From contig NZ_MODU01000004.1 in assembly GCF_001885075.1 (NCBI RefSeq), positions 2,480,001 through 2,544,000 of the forward strand: DNA of 64,000 nt, written 5' to 3'. The translations under genes and the position numbers were made by a program. Origin of the DNA: Alteromonas sp. V450 (GTDB taxonomy: Bacteria; Pseudomonadota; Gammaproteobacteria; Enterobacterales; Alteromonadaceae). Positions 9,430 to 17,806 of the stretch are shown in pieces (positions within the stretch are counted from its first letter, which is position 1; the number at the start of each line of letters is the position of its first letter). Under the pieces are notes generated by a model. That model worked only from the letters and a program-made list of their open reading frames with translations, was not told the origin of the DNA and did no database searches.

Positions 9430-9768
9430 TCATGTTTGAATATCATTATTTTCTGACCATATTCTTAGCTTTTCTAAAATATGTAGTGCCGTTCTGCCAA
9501 ACTCAGTGAGCTCGTAAGTAACAGCGATCGGCCTTTCGCTAACTACTTTTCGCAAAACGATTCCTTCGTTTTCCAGTTCTTTAAGCCTTTGATCGACAAT
9601 TTTTTTACTGGCACCGCCAAGCATCCTTGCAAGATCATTAAATCTAACAGGCTCATCTTTGAGGTGATAGATAATTGAAGCTTTCCATTTTCCACCAATC
9701 AAACGCATTCCACTTTCGATAGCGCAAGGCTCATCAATTATGCTGTTAATTTTTTCTCTTTTTACCAT
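9430..9768 (-). CDS. HxlR-family transcriptional regulator
   Basis: A 112-residue winged-helix protein: MRLIGGKWKASIIYHLKDEPVRF then LGGASKKIVDQRLKELENEGIV and the wing SERPIAVTYELTEFG are the HxlR/MarR-like signature. Single Cys near the N-terminus (CAIE) is at the place where HxlR proteins often carry a redox- or electrophile-sensing cysteine. It is divergent from the reductase/peroxiredoxin/cupin genes and is their likely repressor or activator. No clear ribosome-binding site precedes the ATG, so the start is the weaker part of the call. Confidence 0.9.
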   Translation of the reverse strand: MVKREKINSIIDEPCAIESGMRLIGGKWKASIIYHLKDEPVRFNDLARMLGGASKKIVDQRLKELENEGIVLRKVVSERPIAVTYELTEFGRTALHILEKLRIWSENNDIQT

Positions 9769-9793
9769 TTGTTTTTACTAAGTTTTCCAAAAT

Positions 9794-9854
9794 GTAACTC
9801 ATATTCCACATAGGTTACCAAAACACCACTGGTTGATTATTGTATACAGGTTAC
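9794..9854. promoter_or_regulatory. Candidate HxlR operators: GTAAC/GTTAC half-sites
   Basis: Between the HxlR gene and the divergent reductase gene there are GTAAC at 9794-9798, AGGTTAC at 9812-9818 and AGGTTAC again at 9848-9854, plus the palindrome GTATAC at 9842-9847. The first two form an inverted pair. Repeated half-sites in the only shared promoter region are what an autoregulated HxlR protein would need. Binding is inferred. Confidence 0.45.
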
Positions 9855-9926
9855 TATTATATACCACATATAGTTAAGCTAGAAAACATATCGCTATTTC
9901 AGACATAACCAATTAGGAGTATTTGA

Positions 9927-10523
9927 ATGAGCAACACAAGTAAAAACAATGTACTAATTATTAATGCACACCAGTATTACCCTTTCTCGGAAGGCAAGCT
10001 AAACGCATCTTTCGTCGATAAAGCAGTAACGCTGCTTGAAGCTAAAGGCTACAACACTCGCGTAGTGACAATGGCCGAAGAGCACAACGTTGAAGAACAG
10101 TTGGCCCATCATCAGTGGGCTGACATAGTATTTCTACAGGCACCAATTAATTGGATGGGTGTGCCATGGTCATTCAAGAAGTACATGGATGAAATCTACA
10201 CTGCAGGTATGGGTGGCGCCTTATGTGCCGGGGATGGTCGCGTTGAAGAAGCGCCGAAGAAAAACTACGGCACAGGCGGTACTCTTACTGATGTGAAATA
10301 CATGATGTCTTTAACCTTCAATGCTCCAGAAGAGTCATTTAACGACAGCGAAGAGTTTTTCGAAGGTAAATCGGTTGACGATTTACTGTTTCCAATGCAT
10401 ATGAACTTCAAGTTCTTTGGCATGAAGCCAATGGAAACTTTCGCTAGCTTTGACGTGATGAAAAACGCCGATGTAGAAAACGATTTCAAACGCTTTGAAG
10501 CCCACATCAACAAGCATTTTTAA
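9927..10523 (+). CDS. mdaB: NAD(P)H:quinone oxidoreductase, MdaB-like flavodoxin fold
   Basis: A 198-residue FMN/FAD flavodoxin-fold reductase. The N-terminus [21 protein letters not shown] is the MdaB/YheR phosphate-binding region; [28 protein letters not shown] contains the typical P-x-x-W-x-G-x-P-W motif. These enzymes reduce quinones by two electrons and avoid semiquinone radicals. A strong AGGAG precedes the ATG. It is first in a tight three-gene run with a peroxiredoxin-like protein and a cupin, divergent from HxlR, which suggests a quinone or electrophile stress unit. Confidence 0.9.
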   Translation: MSNTSKNNVLIINAHQYYPFSEGKLNASFVDKAVTLLEAKGYNTRVVTMAEEHNVEEQLAHHQWADIVFLQAPINWMGVPWSFKKYMDEIYTAGMGGALCAGDGRVEEAPKKNYGTGGTLTDVKYMMSLTFNAPEESFNDSEEFFEGKSVDDLLFPMHMNFKFFGMKPMETFASFDVMKNADVENDFKRFEAHINKHF

Positions 10524-10532
10524 GGATTTATC

Positions 10533-11075
10533 ATGAGTACTGAATACACCAATAAGTTACATGCAGGTTCTGCTTTTCCAGATATTTCAGCAAAGCTGTT
10601 AAATGGCGACACTATAAAGTTAGCGACACCTGAGAACGGTCTTGATTGGAAAATGATAGTGGTTTACCGAGGGCAACATTGCCCACTTTGCACTCGATAC
10701 CTCAATCAACTTGAGAGTGTAAAGGGTTATCTTGCCGAAACTGGCGTAGACCTTATTGCAGTGTCTGGCGACAGTAAAGCGCAGCTTGAAAGTCACCTTC
10801 CTAGGTTGGACATTAACTTTCCAATTGCGTACGGCTTAACGGTGGAGCAGATGGAAGAATTAGGCGTATATATCTCTGATCCAAGATCTCCTCAAGAAAC
10901 TGATCACCCGTTTTCTGAACCCGCGCTGTTTGTTGTGAACAATGAAGGTAATGTGCACGTCGCTGATATTTCTAACAACCCATTTGTTAGACCTGAGTTA
11001 GAGACATTAGTAAGTGGTTTGGGCTGGATCCGTAATCCTGATAACAACTACCCTATTCGCGGTATGCACAAATAG
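10533..11075 (+). CDS. Peroxiredoxin-like AhpC/TSA family protein
   Basis: Thioredoxin-fold redoxin of 180 residues. VVYRGQHCPLCTRYLNQLESV places a CPLC pair (C50, C53) at the catalytic site, in place of the PxxxTxxC of classical peroxiredoxins, as in the AhpC/TSA-like family often paired with flavin reductases. Later strands (DLIAVSGDS, FPIAYGLT, EPALFVVNNEGNVHVADI) complete the fold. It starts 9 bases after the reductase stop with AAGGA upstream, so the two are co-translated. Role is probably thiol-dependent reduction of peroxides or quinone adducts; substrate unknown. Confidence 0.85.
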   Translation: MSTEYTNKLHAGSAFPDISAKLLNGDTIKLATPENGLDWKMIVVYRGQHCPLCTRYLNQLESVKGYLAETGVDLIAVSGDSKAQLESHLPRLDINFPIAYGLTVEQMEELGVYISDPRSPQETDHPFSEPALFVVNNEGNVHVADISNNPFVRPELETLVSGLGWIRNPDNNYPIRGMHK

Positions 11076-11083
11076 GAGCTTTC

Positions 11084-11458
11084 ATGAAAAAAGCGGCTAA
11101 TTTCGTAGCAGCCTTTTTGGCAACGGGGGCTATGTTATCCGGAGTTGTTTTGGCGAACGATGACAATGCAGGACACGCTCATGTTGAATCGCCTAAGCAT
11201 TACACTCTTCTTTTAGAAAACGAAAGCGTGCTTGTTTTGAAAATGACGCTGCAGCCTGGAGAAGAAGACAATTGGCACAAACACAATGCTGAAACCGTTT
11301 ATTTTGAAGATGGCGGAAAAGCCATCATCAAAACAGCTGACAAAGCAATGACCTTGGAAATCCCTGATGGTTATGTCATGTGGCATGACGAATGGGAGCA
11401 CCAAGTTAAAAACATCGGTGACTCAACGATTACTGCAATAATTGTGGAAGCCAAATAG
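11084..11458 (+). CDS. Secreted cupin-domain protein
   Basis: A 124-residue protein with a Sec signal peptide (about 1-25, ending VVLAND). The cupin core includes a metal-binding HKHNAE (motif 1), a GGKAII beta strand and HDEWEHQVKN (motif 2), so a bound metal ion is plausible. Single-domain cupins have diverse functions and no substrate can be given. Last of the three-gene unit, only 8 bases after the peroxiredoxin-like gene, with AGGAG upstream. The context points to an envelope role in the same stress response. Confidence 0.82.
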   Translation: MKKAANFVAAFLATGAMLSGVVLANDDNAGHAHVESPKHYTLLLENESVLVLKMTLQPGEEDNWHKHNAETVYFEDGGKAIIKTADKAMTLEIPDGYVMWHDEWEHQVKNIGDSTITAIIVEAK

Positions 11459-11785
11459 CCAAACTTGCCATATTAGTAAGTGAAACTAGTGCTTTTTGAA
11501 TTAGTGCCAGGGCTACTTGGCACTAACTTAAACACCGATTCGCATACTCATTGTTATACCTGTCTTTCCCGATAGCAGCCCATGCTGGAAACAATAGTCT
11601 TATGGATCTTTCCTTGAAACCAATATGATTTTGAAATTATCGCGTTAGATTTTGACTTACGGTACCTAGTAGCCAAGTGCCTTAGGATAACATTGTCTAA
11701 CATGGAGTAACAATTGAAGTCCCCCAACAAACCAATTAAAGTCGCTCAGCACAAACTCTTCTCACTTTCTCAAAGGCTTTAATTT
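11459..11785. other. Intergenic region with stem-loop
   Basis: Stretch of 327 bases between the cupin and RidA genes. The recognisable element is a hairpin at 11501-11526 (arms TTAGTGCCA and TGGCACTAA, 8-base loop). The rest shows no gene I can support and presumably holds the ridA promoter. Confidence 0.55.
11501..11526 (+). terminator. Stem-loop downstream of the cupin gene
   Basis: Nine-base perfect arms TTAGTGCCA and TGGCACTAA with an 8-base loop, about 43 bases after the cupin stop. No proper T-run follows, so it may be a transcript-end or stabilising hairpin rather than a classical terminator. Confidence 0.4.
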
Positions 11786-12142
11786 ATGAAGATTGAACGA
11801 ATGGAAACCAAGCAGCGCATGAGTCGCATTGTGAAGCACAATGGCGTTATCTACTTATGCGGGCAAGTATGCGCAGACGCCACGCAAGATATTACTCACC
11901 AAACTCAAACCATGCTCGATAAAGTAGATAGCTTACTTGTTCAAGCAGGAAGCGATAGAAAGCATATGCTTTCAGCGACCATTTACCTAAAAACCATGGA
12001 CGATTTCGCTAAAATGAATGAGGTATGGGATAACTGGGTTCCAGAAGGTCACGCGCCGGCAAGAGCTTGCGTAACTGCTGACATGGCCCGTGAGGCACTG
12101 CGTGTAGAAATATCAGTGGTCGCTGCAGAAATAGCTGATTGA
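11786..12142 (+). CDS. ridA: RidA/YjgF family protein
   Basis: A 118-residue trimeric RidA-type protein. Family signatures are the [29 protein letters not shown] segment, [18 protein letters not shown], and the APARACV strand carrying the Arg that binds the substrate carboxylate in imine deaminases. Members hydrolyse reactive 2-aminoacrylate-type imines; some relatives (Rid2-7) have other substrates, and the exact subgroup is not resolved here. AAGG lies about 9 bases upstream of the ATG. It stands alone between intergenic regions. Confidence 0.88.
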   Translation: MKIERMETKQRMSRIVKHNGVIYLCGQVCADATQDITHQTQTMLDKVDSLLVQAGSDRKHMLSATIYLKTMDDFAKMNEVWDNWVPEGHAPARACVTADMAREALRVEISVVAAEIAD

Positions 12143-12168
12143 AAACGCTATTTTGCTCATTAATGTAT

Positions 12169-12199
12169 TGGCTCTGACTGTTCTTTGCAGAGCCATTTT
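12169..12199 (+). terminator. Rho-independent terminator after ridA
   Basis: Stem arms TGGCTCTG (12169-12176) and CAGAGCCA (12188-12195) with an 11-base loop, followed by TTTTA. Correctly placed 27 bases after the ridA stop. Confidence 0.7.
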
Positions 12200-12327
12200 A
12201 GCCACTTCGTAAAACAAACGCTTTACCGTCACATCACTGAAATAAAACACCTATATTGTAAACGATTCGTTCAAGAGTCTGAAAGGACTCAACCTTATAC
12301 ACGCAAATTGCTTCGATACGAGTTTTC

Positions 12328-13116
12328 ATGAAAAAATTGAAACGTTATCAATACGAACGATATGCCATTCTTTGCCAACTCGCCTACCCCGATGCAGACG
12401 CACAATACCAAAAGATACTAGATCCTTTTCACGAACGTCATCTTGTCGATAAATACGGCAGAATGAGCGTAAGAATATTGTGGGTTGAGAACAAAAAAGA
12501 AGTCATTATCGTTTTTCGTGGTTCATTAGGCTTTAAGGACTGGTTCGCTAACTTGTTTTTCATACCCTATCGATTGCGTCAGCTGAATCGAAGTTTCTTC
12601 GTTCATTGGGGATTTGCCAGATTGCTTGCGCAACCTATGTACTCAAGTACGAAAACGTCTGATGACGCGTTACCACTAAGAGAATTACTCGTTAAAGTAC
12701 TAGAGCCACTTCGCGCACAAGGCAAACGTTTTTCGTTTATCGGACATTCATCCGGTGGTGCGGTCGCCGTTTTAATGGCCGATTATTTCGAAAGGCGGTT
12801 CCCGAAGTCAGTAAAAAGAGTGGTTACTTTTGGGCAGCCAGCCGTGGGGACGCGCTCATGGTACAAGCATTATTTATTGCACCATCGAACATATCGCATT
12901 TGCTGCGACCTAGACATAATCACCTTTATGCCGCCTTTCCCTTTTTACTTCTGGCACGTAGGAAAAATGTTATGGTTACACGACGACAAAATATATGAAA
13001 ATACACCCACGCATAGGCGCTTTTTAATGTCGCTTCAAAGTTGGTTGTTGCGCCCTATTACCTACCACTACATGCGAAAATATATCCGAAACAAGTCGCT
13101 ATTTGACGAACACTAA
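12328..13116 (+). CDS. Lipase family class 3 protein
   Basis: Alpha/beta hydrolase of 262 residues. The nucleophile elbow is FIGHSSGGAV (Ser141), following the IVFRGSLGFKDWFANL oxyanion/lid-region block typical of fungal-type class 3 lipases (usually GTxxxxDW). KRVVTFGQPAVGT and CDLDIITFMPP supply the strand and the acidic residue region. No signal peptide is visible, so it is probably cytoplasmic or peripheral. It would hydrolyse acylglycerol or phospholipid esters. Standalone gene, about 90 bases before the ADP-ribosylglycohydrolase-like gene. Confidence 0.85.
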   Translation: MKKLKRYQYERYAILCQLAYPDADAQYQKILDPFHERHLVDKYGRMSVRILWVENKKEVIIVFRGSLGFKDWFANLFFIPYRLRQLNRSFFVHWGFARLLAQPMYSSTKTSDDALPLRELLVKVLEPLRAQGKRFSFIGHSSGGAVAVLMADYFERRFPKSVKRVVTFGQPAVGTRSWYKHYLLHHRTYRICCDLDIITFMPPFPFYFWHVGKMLWLHDDKIYENTPTHRRFLMSLQSWLLRPITYHYMRKYIRNKSLFDEH

Positions 13117-13206
13117 AAGCGATCACTTTTCGCTTCTTCCCCGTATTTTTTGTTACTTGATAAAACAAGTTACCACTTAAACGACTTAGTTTACAGGTGA
13201 GAGAGT

Positions 13207-14277
13207 ATGACTTCATTGACGATTGAACGGGCGAAAGCGGCACTTAGAAACGCATTTGTGGGCGACGCACTTGCGATGCCGGTTCACTGGTTTTATAACC
13301 CTGCTGATATTTATAAAGCGTTTCCGTTAGGCATAGAACAGTTTGAAAATGCGCCATCTTTGCACCCTTCTTCAATCATGTCGCTACACTCCACACAACA
13401 AGGCGGACGGGCCAACAAAGCGTTAGCTAGCCAAAAAGAAATAGTCGGTGAGGTCATTCTTAAAGGAAAAAGACAGTACTGGGGTAAACACAACGTGCAT
13501 TACCATCACGGAATGAAAGCTGGTGAGAATACACTTAATGCCCACTGTGCCAGAATTGTTCTAACTTGCGCGCTCAAAGGTTATGATGAAAGTGAGTTTT
13601 TAAACCAGTACATTAGCTTTATGCGCGCCGATGAACCTCAACATCCTGATACGTATGCCGAGTCTTATCACAGAGGTTTTTTCGCGAATCTTGAGCAAGG
13701 CGTCCCTGCGGATAAGTGTGGTGCAGTAACCCATGATACGGCTTCTATAGGGGCTTTTGTATCAGTAGCACCTTTAGCGGTAGTAGAAACAGCTAAAAAT
13801 ACTGCACTTAACGACATCAAATATCTGTGTCGTAAGCACTTGTATTTGACTCACCCCGACGAATCGTTAGCTTCAGTATGCGATTACTATGTTGAGCTGA
13901 TCTACAAATTGATTCACCGCCACGATGAATCACCCGAAGACATTTTAGAAGATATTGCACGTAACTCGGCACACATGAACTTGGCTTCTCTTAAGGCAAA
14001 AAACAAAAGCGATATTGAAGTTGTTGGGCGCATGTATTCGCCAGCATGTTATATCTCAGACGCTTGGCCCGCTGTTTTATACTTCGCATATCGCTATGCA
14101 GATAATCCGAAAAAAGCGCTTATAGCAAACACTAATGTGGGTGGTGACAACGTACATCGTGGTTTTGTTTTAGGCGCTATACTGGGCTTAATACATGGGG
14201 CCGAGATAACTCAATGGTTTAGTGAATTGGCCGACGCAAAAAAACTCAACTTGCTAATCGATTCACTCGACGTGTAG
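13207..14277 (+). CDS. ADP-ribosylglycohydrolase-fold protein, atypical
   Basis: A 356-residue all-helical protein recognised by RAKAALRNAFVGDALAMPVHWFY at the N-terminus and NTNVGGDNVHRGFVLGAILG near the C-terminus. In ARH/DraG enzymes two magnesium ions are held by a TDDT-like motif and a C-terminal GDTD-like motif. Here the equivalents read GENT (residues 106-109) and GGDNVH (312-317), so most acidic ligands are absent. It may act on another substrate, use a different mechanism or only bind ligand. GGTGAGAG precedes the ATG. Neighbours do not suggest a role. Confidence 0.85.
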   Translation: MTSLTIERAKAALRNAFVGDALAMPVHWFYNPADIYKAFPLGIEQFENAPSLHPSSIMSLHSTQQGGRANKALASQKEIVGEVILKGKRQYWGKHNVHYHHGMKAGENTLNAHCARIVLTCALKGYDESEFLNQYISFMRADEPQHPDTYAESYHRGFFANLEQGVPADKCGAVTHDTASIGAFVSVAPLAVVETAKNTALNDIKYLCRKHLYLTHPDESLASVCDYYVELIYKLIHRHDESPEDILEDIARNSAHMNLASLKAKNKSDIEVVGRMYSPACYISDAWPAVLYFAYRYADNPKKALIANTNVGGDNVHRGFVLGAILGLIHGAEITQWFSELADAKKLNLLIDSLDV

Positions 14278-14487
14278 TGAATTGAAGATAGCAGTCTTGG
14301 GAGTATGGCTTCAATAAAGAGCAAGGCACCGTTCTTAGCTGTTGCCTTTAAATGCTATCCTTTAAAGTCTATTCCTTCGTTTCAAAATACTACATACTTA
14401 ACATCTATCATGTTAAGTTTTATGTTTTAATTTTATCAACGCTTACCAAACATCGCGCAAAACTCGCTCCTCACCAAAGGCTAAGAC

Positions 14488-15651
14488 ATGGACAACGCTG
14501 GCTCTATCAATGAAAAACAAAAAAAGAATTTAACTGGCGCATACCCTAAAATAGCCAAGCAAACTAAGCTTTTGAATACCCTAGTAATTTTCGCTTTTAT
14601 TTACACCATGTATTTAGCGAAATCTTTGCTTATCCCGCTGTTCTTTTCAGCCTTTGTCGCCTTGCTTTTAAGCCCACTTGTTGCCATTGCTCGAAAAGTA
14701 TATGTGCCACGTACCATTTCGGCTGGAGCATTAATTGCGTTATTGGTGGCGCCTTTCACACTACTCACTGTTCAACTTGCTGAGCCTGCCGAACGTTGGC
14801 TTTATTCATTGCCTAAAATAGCGGCTGAAGTCACTGAAGAGATAGAAGAAATTAGCAGTAATATTGACGCATACACCTCGCCTCCCAAACCCAAGCCCGT
14901 TGAGAAAGAATCGTCTATTTTTGACTGGTTCGGCGATAAGAGTGAACCGGAAACGCCCATTACAAATCCTGATACAGCAAACTCCGTAAAAGATAAAATT
15001 AAACAAAGTAGCATTGATATAGGATTAACACTGTTTAGCAGCGCTCCCTTTCTCCTAGCACAAGTGCTCGGCTGTATAGTATTAATCTTTTTCCTATTAG
15101 TGTTCGGCCCTACTCTGTTTCATGTTTTCATAAGAGATTTCCCAGTAGTTACCGATAAAAGGCGAGCACTGGTGTTGGTCGAGCAAATTCAGCAAGAACT
15201 CTCTTCATATATCGTCACAATCAGTATCATTAACGCCGGTTTAGGTCTGGCTACTGCTGGCGCATTTTACTATCTAAAGATTGAAGATGCGCTTTTATGG
15301 GGAGCGCTTGTTGCTTTAATGAATTTTGTACCTTATTTGGGAGGCATTGCTAGCTGCATTGTCTTGCTAGTTGTGGGGCTCGTCCAATTTGGACTTGTGA
15401 GTGGTGCATTTTTACCAGCCGGTGTCTTTCTGATTTTGAATATTATTGAATCTCAGTTGATCACCCCAGCCGTCTTGGGGCGAAGTATGCAGCTTAACCC
15501 ACTGATTATAATAATTTGGATAGCCATCACAGGCTGGCTATGGGGCGTAGTGGGTGTTTTACTCGCAGTTCCCATATTGATGTGTATTAAGATCATTCTC
15601 GAAAATTTAGGTATTTTTAGCCATTGGATAAGGCTTCTTGAATCGAAATAG
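14488..15651 (+). CDS. AI-2E family transporter (PerM/YdiK-like permease)
   Basis: A 387-residue polytopic inner-membrane protein with two N-terminal hydrophobic hairpins (about 28-50 and 70-95), a soluble insertion (about 105-175) rich in Pro, Glu and Lys, and five or so C-terminal membrane segments. The PFxxGGxxxC-like NFVPYLGGIASC motif and LNPLIIIIWIAITGWLWGVVGVLLAVPI are characteristic of the family. Members have been linked to autoinducer-2 export and Na+/H+ antiport; the substrate here is unknown. AAGG lies upstream of the ATG. Confidence 0.88.
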   Translation: MDNAGSINEKQKKNLTGAYPKIAKQTKLLNTLVIFAFIYTMYLAKSLLIPLFFSAFVALLLSPLVAIARKVYVPRTISAGALIALLVAPFTLLTVQLAEPAERWLYSLPKIAAEVTEEIEEISSNIDAYTSPPKPKPVEKESSIFDWFGDKSEPETPITNPDTANSVKDKIKQSSIDIGLTLFSSAPFLLAQVLGCIVLIFFLLVFGPTLFHVFIRDFPVVTDKRRALVLVEQIQQELSSYIVTISIINAGLGLATAGAFYYLKIEDALLWGALVALMNFVPYLGGIASCIVLLVVGLVQFGLVSGAFLPAGVFLILNIIESQLITPAVLGRSMQLNPLIIIIWIAITGWLWGVVGVLLAVPILMCIKIILENLGIFSHWIRLLESK

Positions 15652-16241
15652 TGATTTAGTATTAACACAGTCAACATTTTGAAACATGCTTATGGCTTTA
15701 ACACTGCATTTTGGAGCACCTTGTGCAGTTCAAAATCTACTGTGCCGTTTTCAAGTTTTTAAAGTTTTGCCGCATGATCTGCTTATATAAGAATTACCTC
15801 AGTATTTTTCGCGCTATCCCACAATAAAATTTCGCTTTGTTATGCGCTACTGCGTAGGTTTGTGATGACTTGATGACTGCCGTTGACACTTTGTGCACGC
15901 CAAAACAGTTTTTGAACATCAACAAGGTATTCAACATGAAACGGCTTAGATCCTAAGTACCAACACGCTTATTCATTACAAGCAAAGTGATTAATTGCAC
16001 TACTTCTTATCTAAACATTTTACCTCTGATCCTCCAATTTAAACTTGTCGCTATACCTCGACGCGTGCGCGTAACGTTTTTCCCACCTATCAGTTAAATT
16101 GCTAGGTTATCAATCAAAAGTCAGAGAAAAATCAATTTTTTCTCAAGAATAACCTGTTGGTTTAGTTCACTTTTAGCATCCGTAGACGACGCATTTCTAC
16201 CTTCGATTTACAATTCAACACGTTTTAAAAAAGGAATTAAA
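15652..16241. other. Long intergenic region, no gene recognised
   Basis: Stretch of 590 bases, AT-rich, between the AI-2E permease and a secreted unknown. I read all frames and found no convincing coding sequence, tRNA-like cloverleaf or repeat. Small palindromic words occur (for example around 15948) but nothing supports a specific function. A regulatory leader or an unannotated small RNA cannot be excluded. Confidence 0.5.
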
Positions 16242-16802
16242 ATGAACACTTCTCTTTTCATTACTAAAGCAAAAAAATTTGCCTGTATTGGCGCGTTAAG
16301 TTTTATGTGCTCAATGAGTTTCTCTGGCATTCAAGCTCAAGAGTTAAACAATGAGTTTGTCACTACTTTTGTTAACGATCAGGAGCATTTTGTTGGGTAC
16401 CCTTACTCAAAGAAACATTCATCTAAAAATAACCTTGTCGGAGCATGGCGCATTTATGTATCGCCAGATGGTACTCCCGAAGAATTCGTAAACTACAACA
16501 TCTTCCATCATGACCAAACAATTGTTGGTTTTGATACAGACGGTAAAGGTGCAGTTGGGGCCTATCGGCGTAAAGGCAAAAAACGATATGTCGGTGAATT
16601 TAGCGGCCCATGTGGATGCGAGGGCTTCCCACAAGGTACCTATAATCAAGTTAGTTTCGACGCAAACTACTCAAGGAGAACACAGGAATTATCTGGCCGA
16701 TTCATAACGAGGATCATAGCACCCGATGGTGCTGAATTAGCCGTATTTCAGGGTTCTATCAGAGGTGAAAAATTAGGGATTGACCCTGCTAACCTTCCTT
16801 AA
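16242..16802 (+). CDS. Secreted protein of unknown function
   Basis: A 186-residue protein that I do not recognise. A Sec signal peptide is clear (basic MNTSLFITKAKKFA, hydrophobic core CIGALSFMCSMSFSG, cleavage likely after IQAQ). The mature part is beta-rich and contains a GPCGCEGFPQGTY segment whose two cysteines flank a Gly, suggesting a turn, disulfide or metal site, and repeated GxY/GxF strands (LVGAWRIYV, TIVGFDTDG, ELSGRFITR) reminiscent of a small beta-barrel. An excellent AAAAGGA ribosome-binding site precedes the ATG. Followed by a stem-loop. Exported or periplasmic location is inferred. Confidence 0.75.
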   Translation: MNTSLFITKAKKFACIGALSFMCSMSFSGIQAQELNNEFVTTFVNDQEHFVGYPYSKKHSSKNNLVGAWRIYVSPDGTPEEFVNYNIFHHDQTIVGFDTDGKGAVGAYRRKGKKRYVGEFSGPCGCEGFPQGTYNQVSFDANYSRRTQELSGRFITRIIAPDGAELAVFQGSIRGEKLGIDPANLP

Positions 16803-16811
16803 ATGACGGAC

Positions 16812-16843
16812 ATGGGCTTCTTTGTGTTTCTATAGAAGCCCAT
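16812..16843 (+). terminator. Stem-loop after the secreted unknown
   Basis: Perfect 10-base arms ATGGGCTTCT (16812-16821) and AGAAGCCCAT (16834-16843) with a 12-base loop, 9 bases after the stop at 16802. No strong T-run follows. Confidence 0.5.
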
Positions 16844-16951
16844 TAGGCCTCGGTATACTCGTTGCGATATCGTCGTGTGTATCTAATGTAATCCACCAAC
16901 TTGGCCAGCATGCGTTCAACTTTTACTCATAATGACGTTACAGTAACGTTG

Positions 16952-17698
16952 CTAAACCCTTGGCCGAACCACATGAAACTCGAATTCTACTGTCCCTTTG
17001 CGCAAAGCGTTGAGTTTTTCATTGTATTCAGGTGACAATAAGAATTGCTCAAAGCGTGTTGCATCATCCCACTCGATAATCACAATTTGTTGGGGTGCTA
17101 CGGCATAAGGATTGTGATCACTTAAGGTTATGTTTTGCGTTTTTGAGATGACTTTTCCTCCCACTTCGCTGAGTGCCTCGGTAAGGTAATCGATATACGC
17201 ATAGTAATCATTGGGTGATTGAGGGTTTACCCACGCCAACGAAACTGTATAAGTTTTATTGTTGAAGAAAGTAAGCGTAGTTGGCTTTAAAACCTCATAA
17301 TCGAACAACTTCAGTGCTACCCAAGCTTCCCTTCTTAGCGACTTCACATCGTTAAATAGTGGTAACGCTTGAAACGACTTTTGGGCTTTGAGCGAAGACC
17401 ACTGGCTCACAACAAAAACATTAGGACTGAACCGTCCCATAAGTGTTTTTTCGACAACAAGTACACCATTTTGCGTATACCCGTGCTCTCTGGCAGTTTT
17501 AGCCCCTAATTCAAAGTATTTGTCACGCAGCGGGCGCTTTTCAGCTTCGGTCACCGGAGCAATAAGCTGCATCACCGCCCCCGGATTAAAATGCACCGAC
17601 AATACTTCCTCATTTTCATTAGCAATTGCGGGGGAGGCAAACAAAACACTCAACAACCCAAAATTTAAAGCCATGAATTTCATTGAATTAAGTGACAT
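16952..17698 (-). CDS. Secreted protein with two DUF1330-like ferredoxin-fold domains
   Basis: A 248-residue protein with a signal peptide (about 1-26, ending PAIANEN). The mature chain divides into two halves of similar plan, about residues 30-135 and 140-248. Each has a helix preceding a strand with an aromatic pair (VFVVSQWSSL in the first, QQIVIIEWDDATRFEQFLLSPEYN in the second), as in the dimeric alpha-beta barrel/DUF1330 group. These proteins often bind small molecules; no ligand is known here. GAGAGAG precedes the ATG. Divergent from a LysR regulator, which probably controls it. Confidence 0.7.
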   Translation of the reverse strand: MSLNSMKFMALNFGLLSVLFASPAIANENEEVLSVHFNPGAVMQLIAPVTEAEKRPLRDKYFELGAKTAREHGYTQNGVLVVEKTLMGRFSPNVFVVSQWSSLKAQKSFQALPLFNDVKSLRREAWVALKLFDYEVLKPTTLTFFNNKTYTVSLAWVNPQSPNDYYAYIDYLTEALSEVGGKVISKTQNITLSDHNPYAVAPQQIVIIEWDDATRFEQFLLSPEYNEKLNALRKGTVEFEFHVVRPRV

Positions 17699-17785
17699 TT
17701 AAACTCTCTCTGTAATAGTTAACGTTGTGGTGATGCAAATACATTAGCAACTGAAGCAACCCAAAACACGGTTTGTTTTTTATTC

Positions 17786-17803
17786 ACAATGGTGCATTAT
17801 TGT
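17786..17803. promoter_or_regulatory. Candidate LysR autoregulatory palindrome
   Basis: Inverted arms ACAAT (17786-17790) and ATTGT (17799-17803) separated by 8 bases, directly before the preferred LysR start at 17807 and within the divergent promoter region shared with the DUF1330-like gene. Short arms make this a tentative call. Confidence 0.3.
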
Positions 17804-17806
17804 TCC

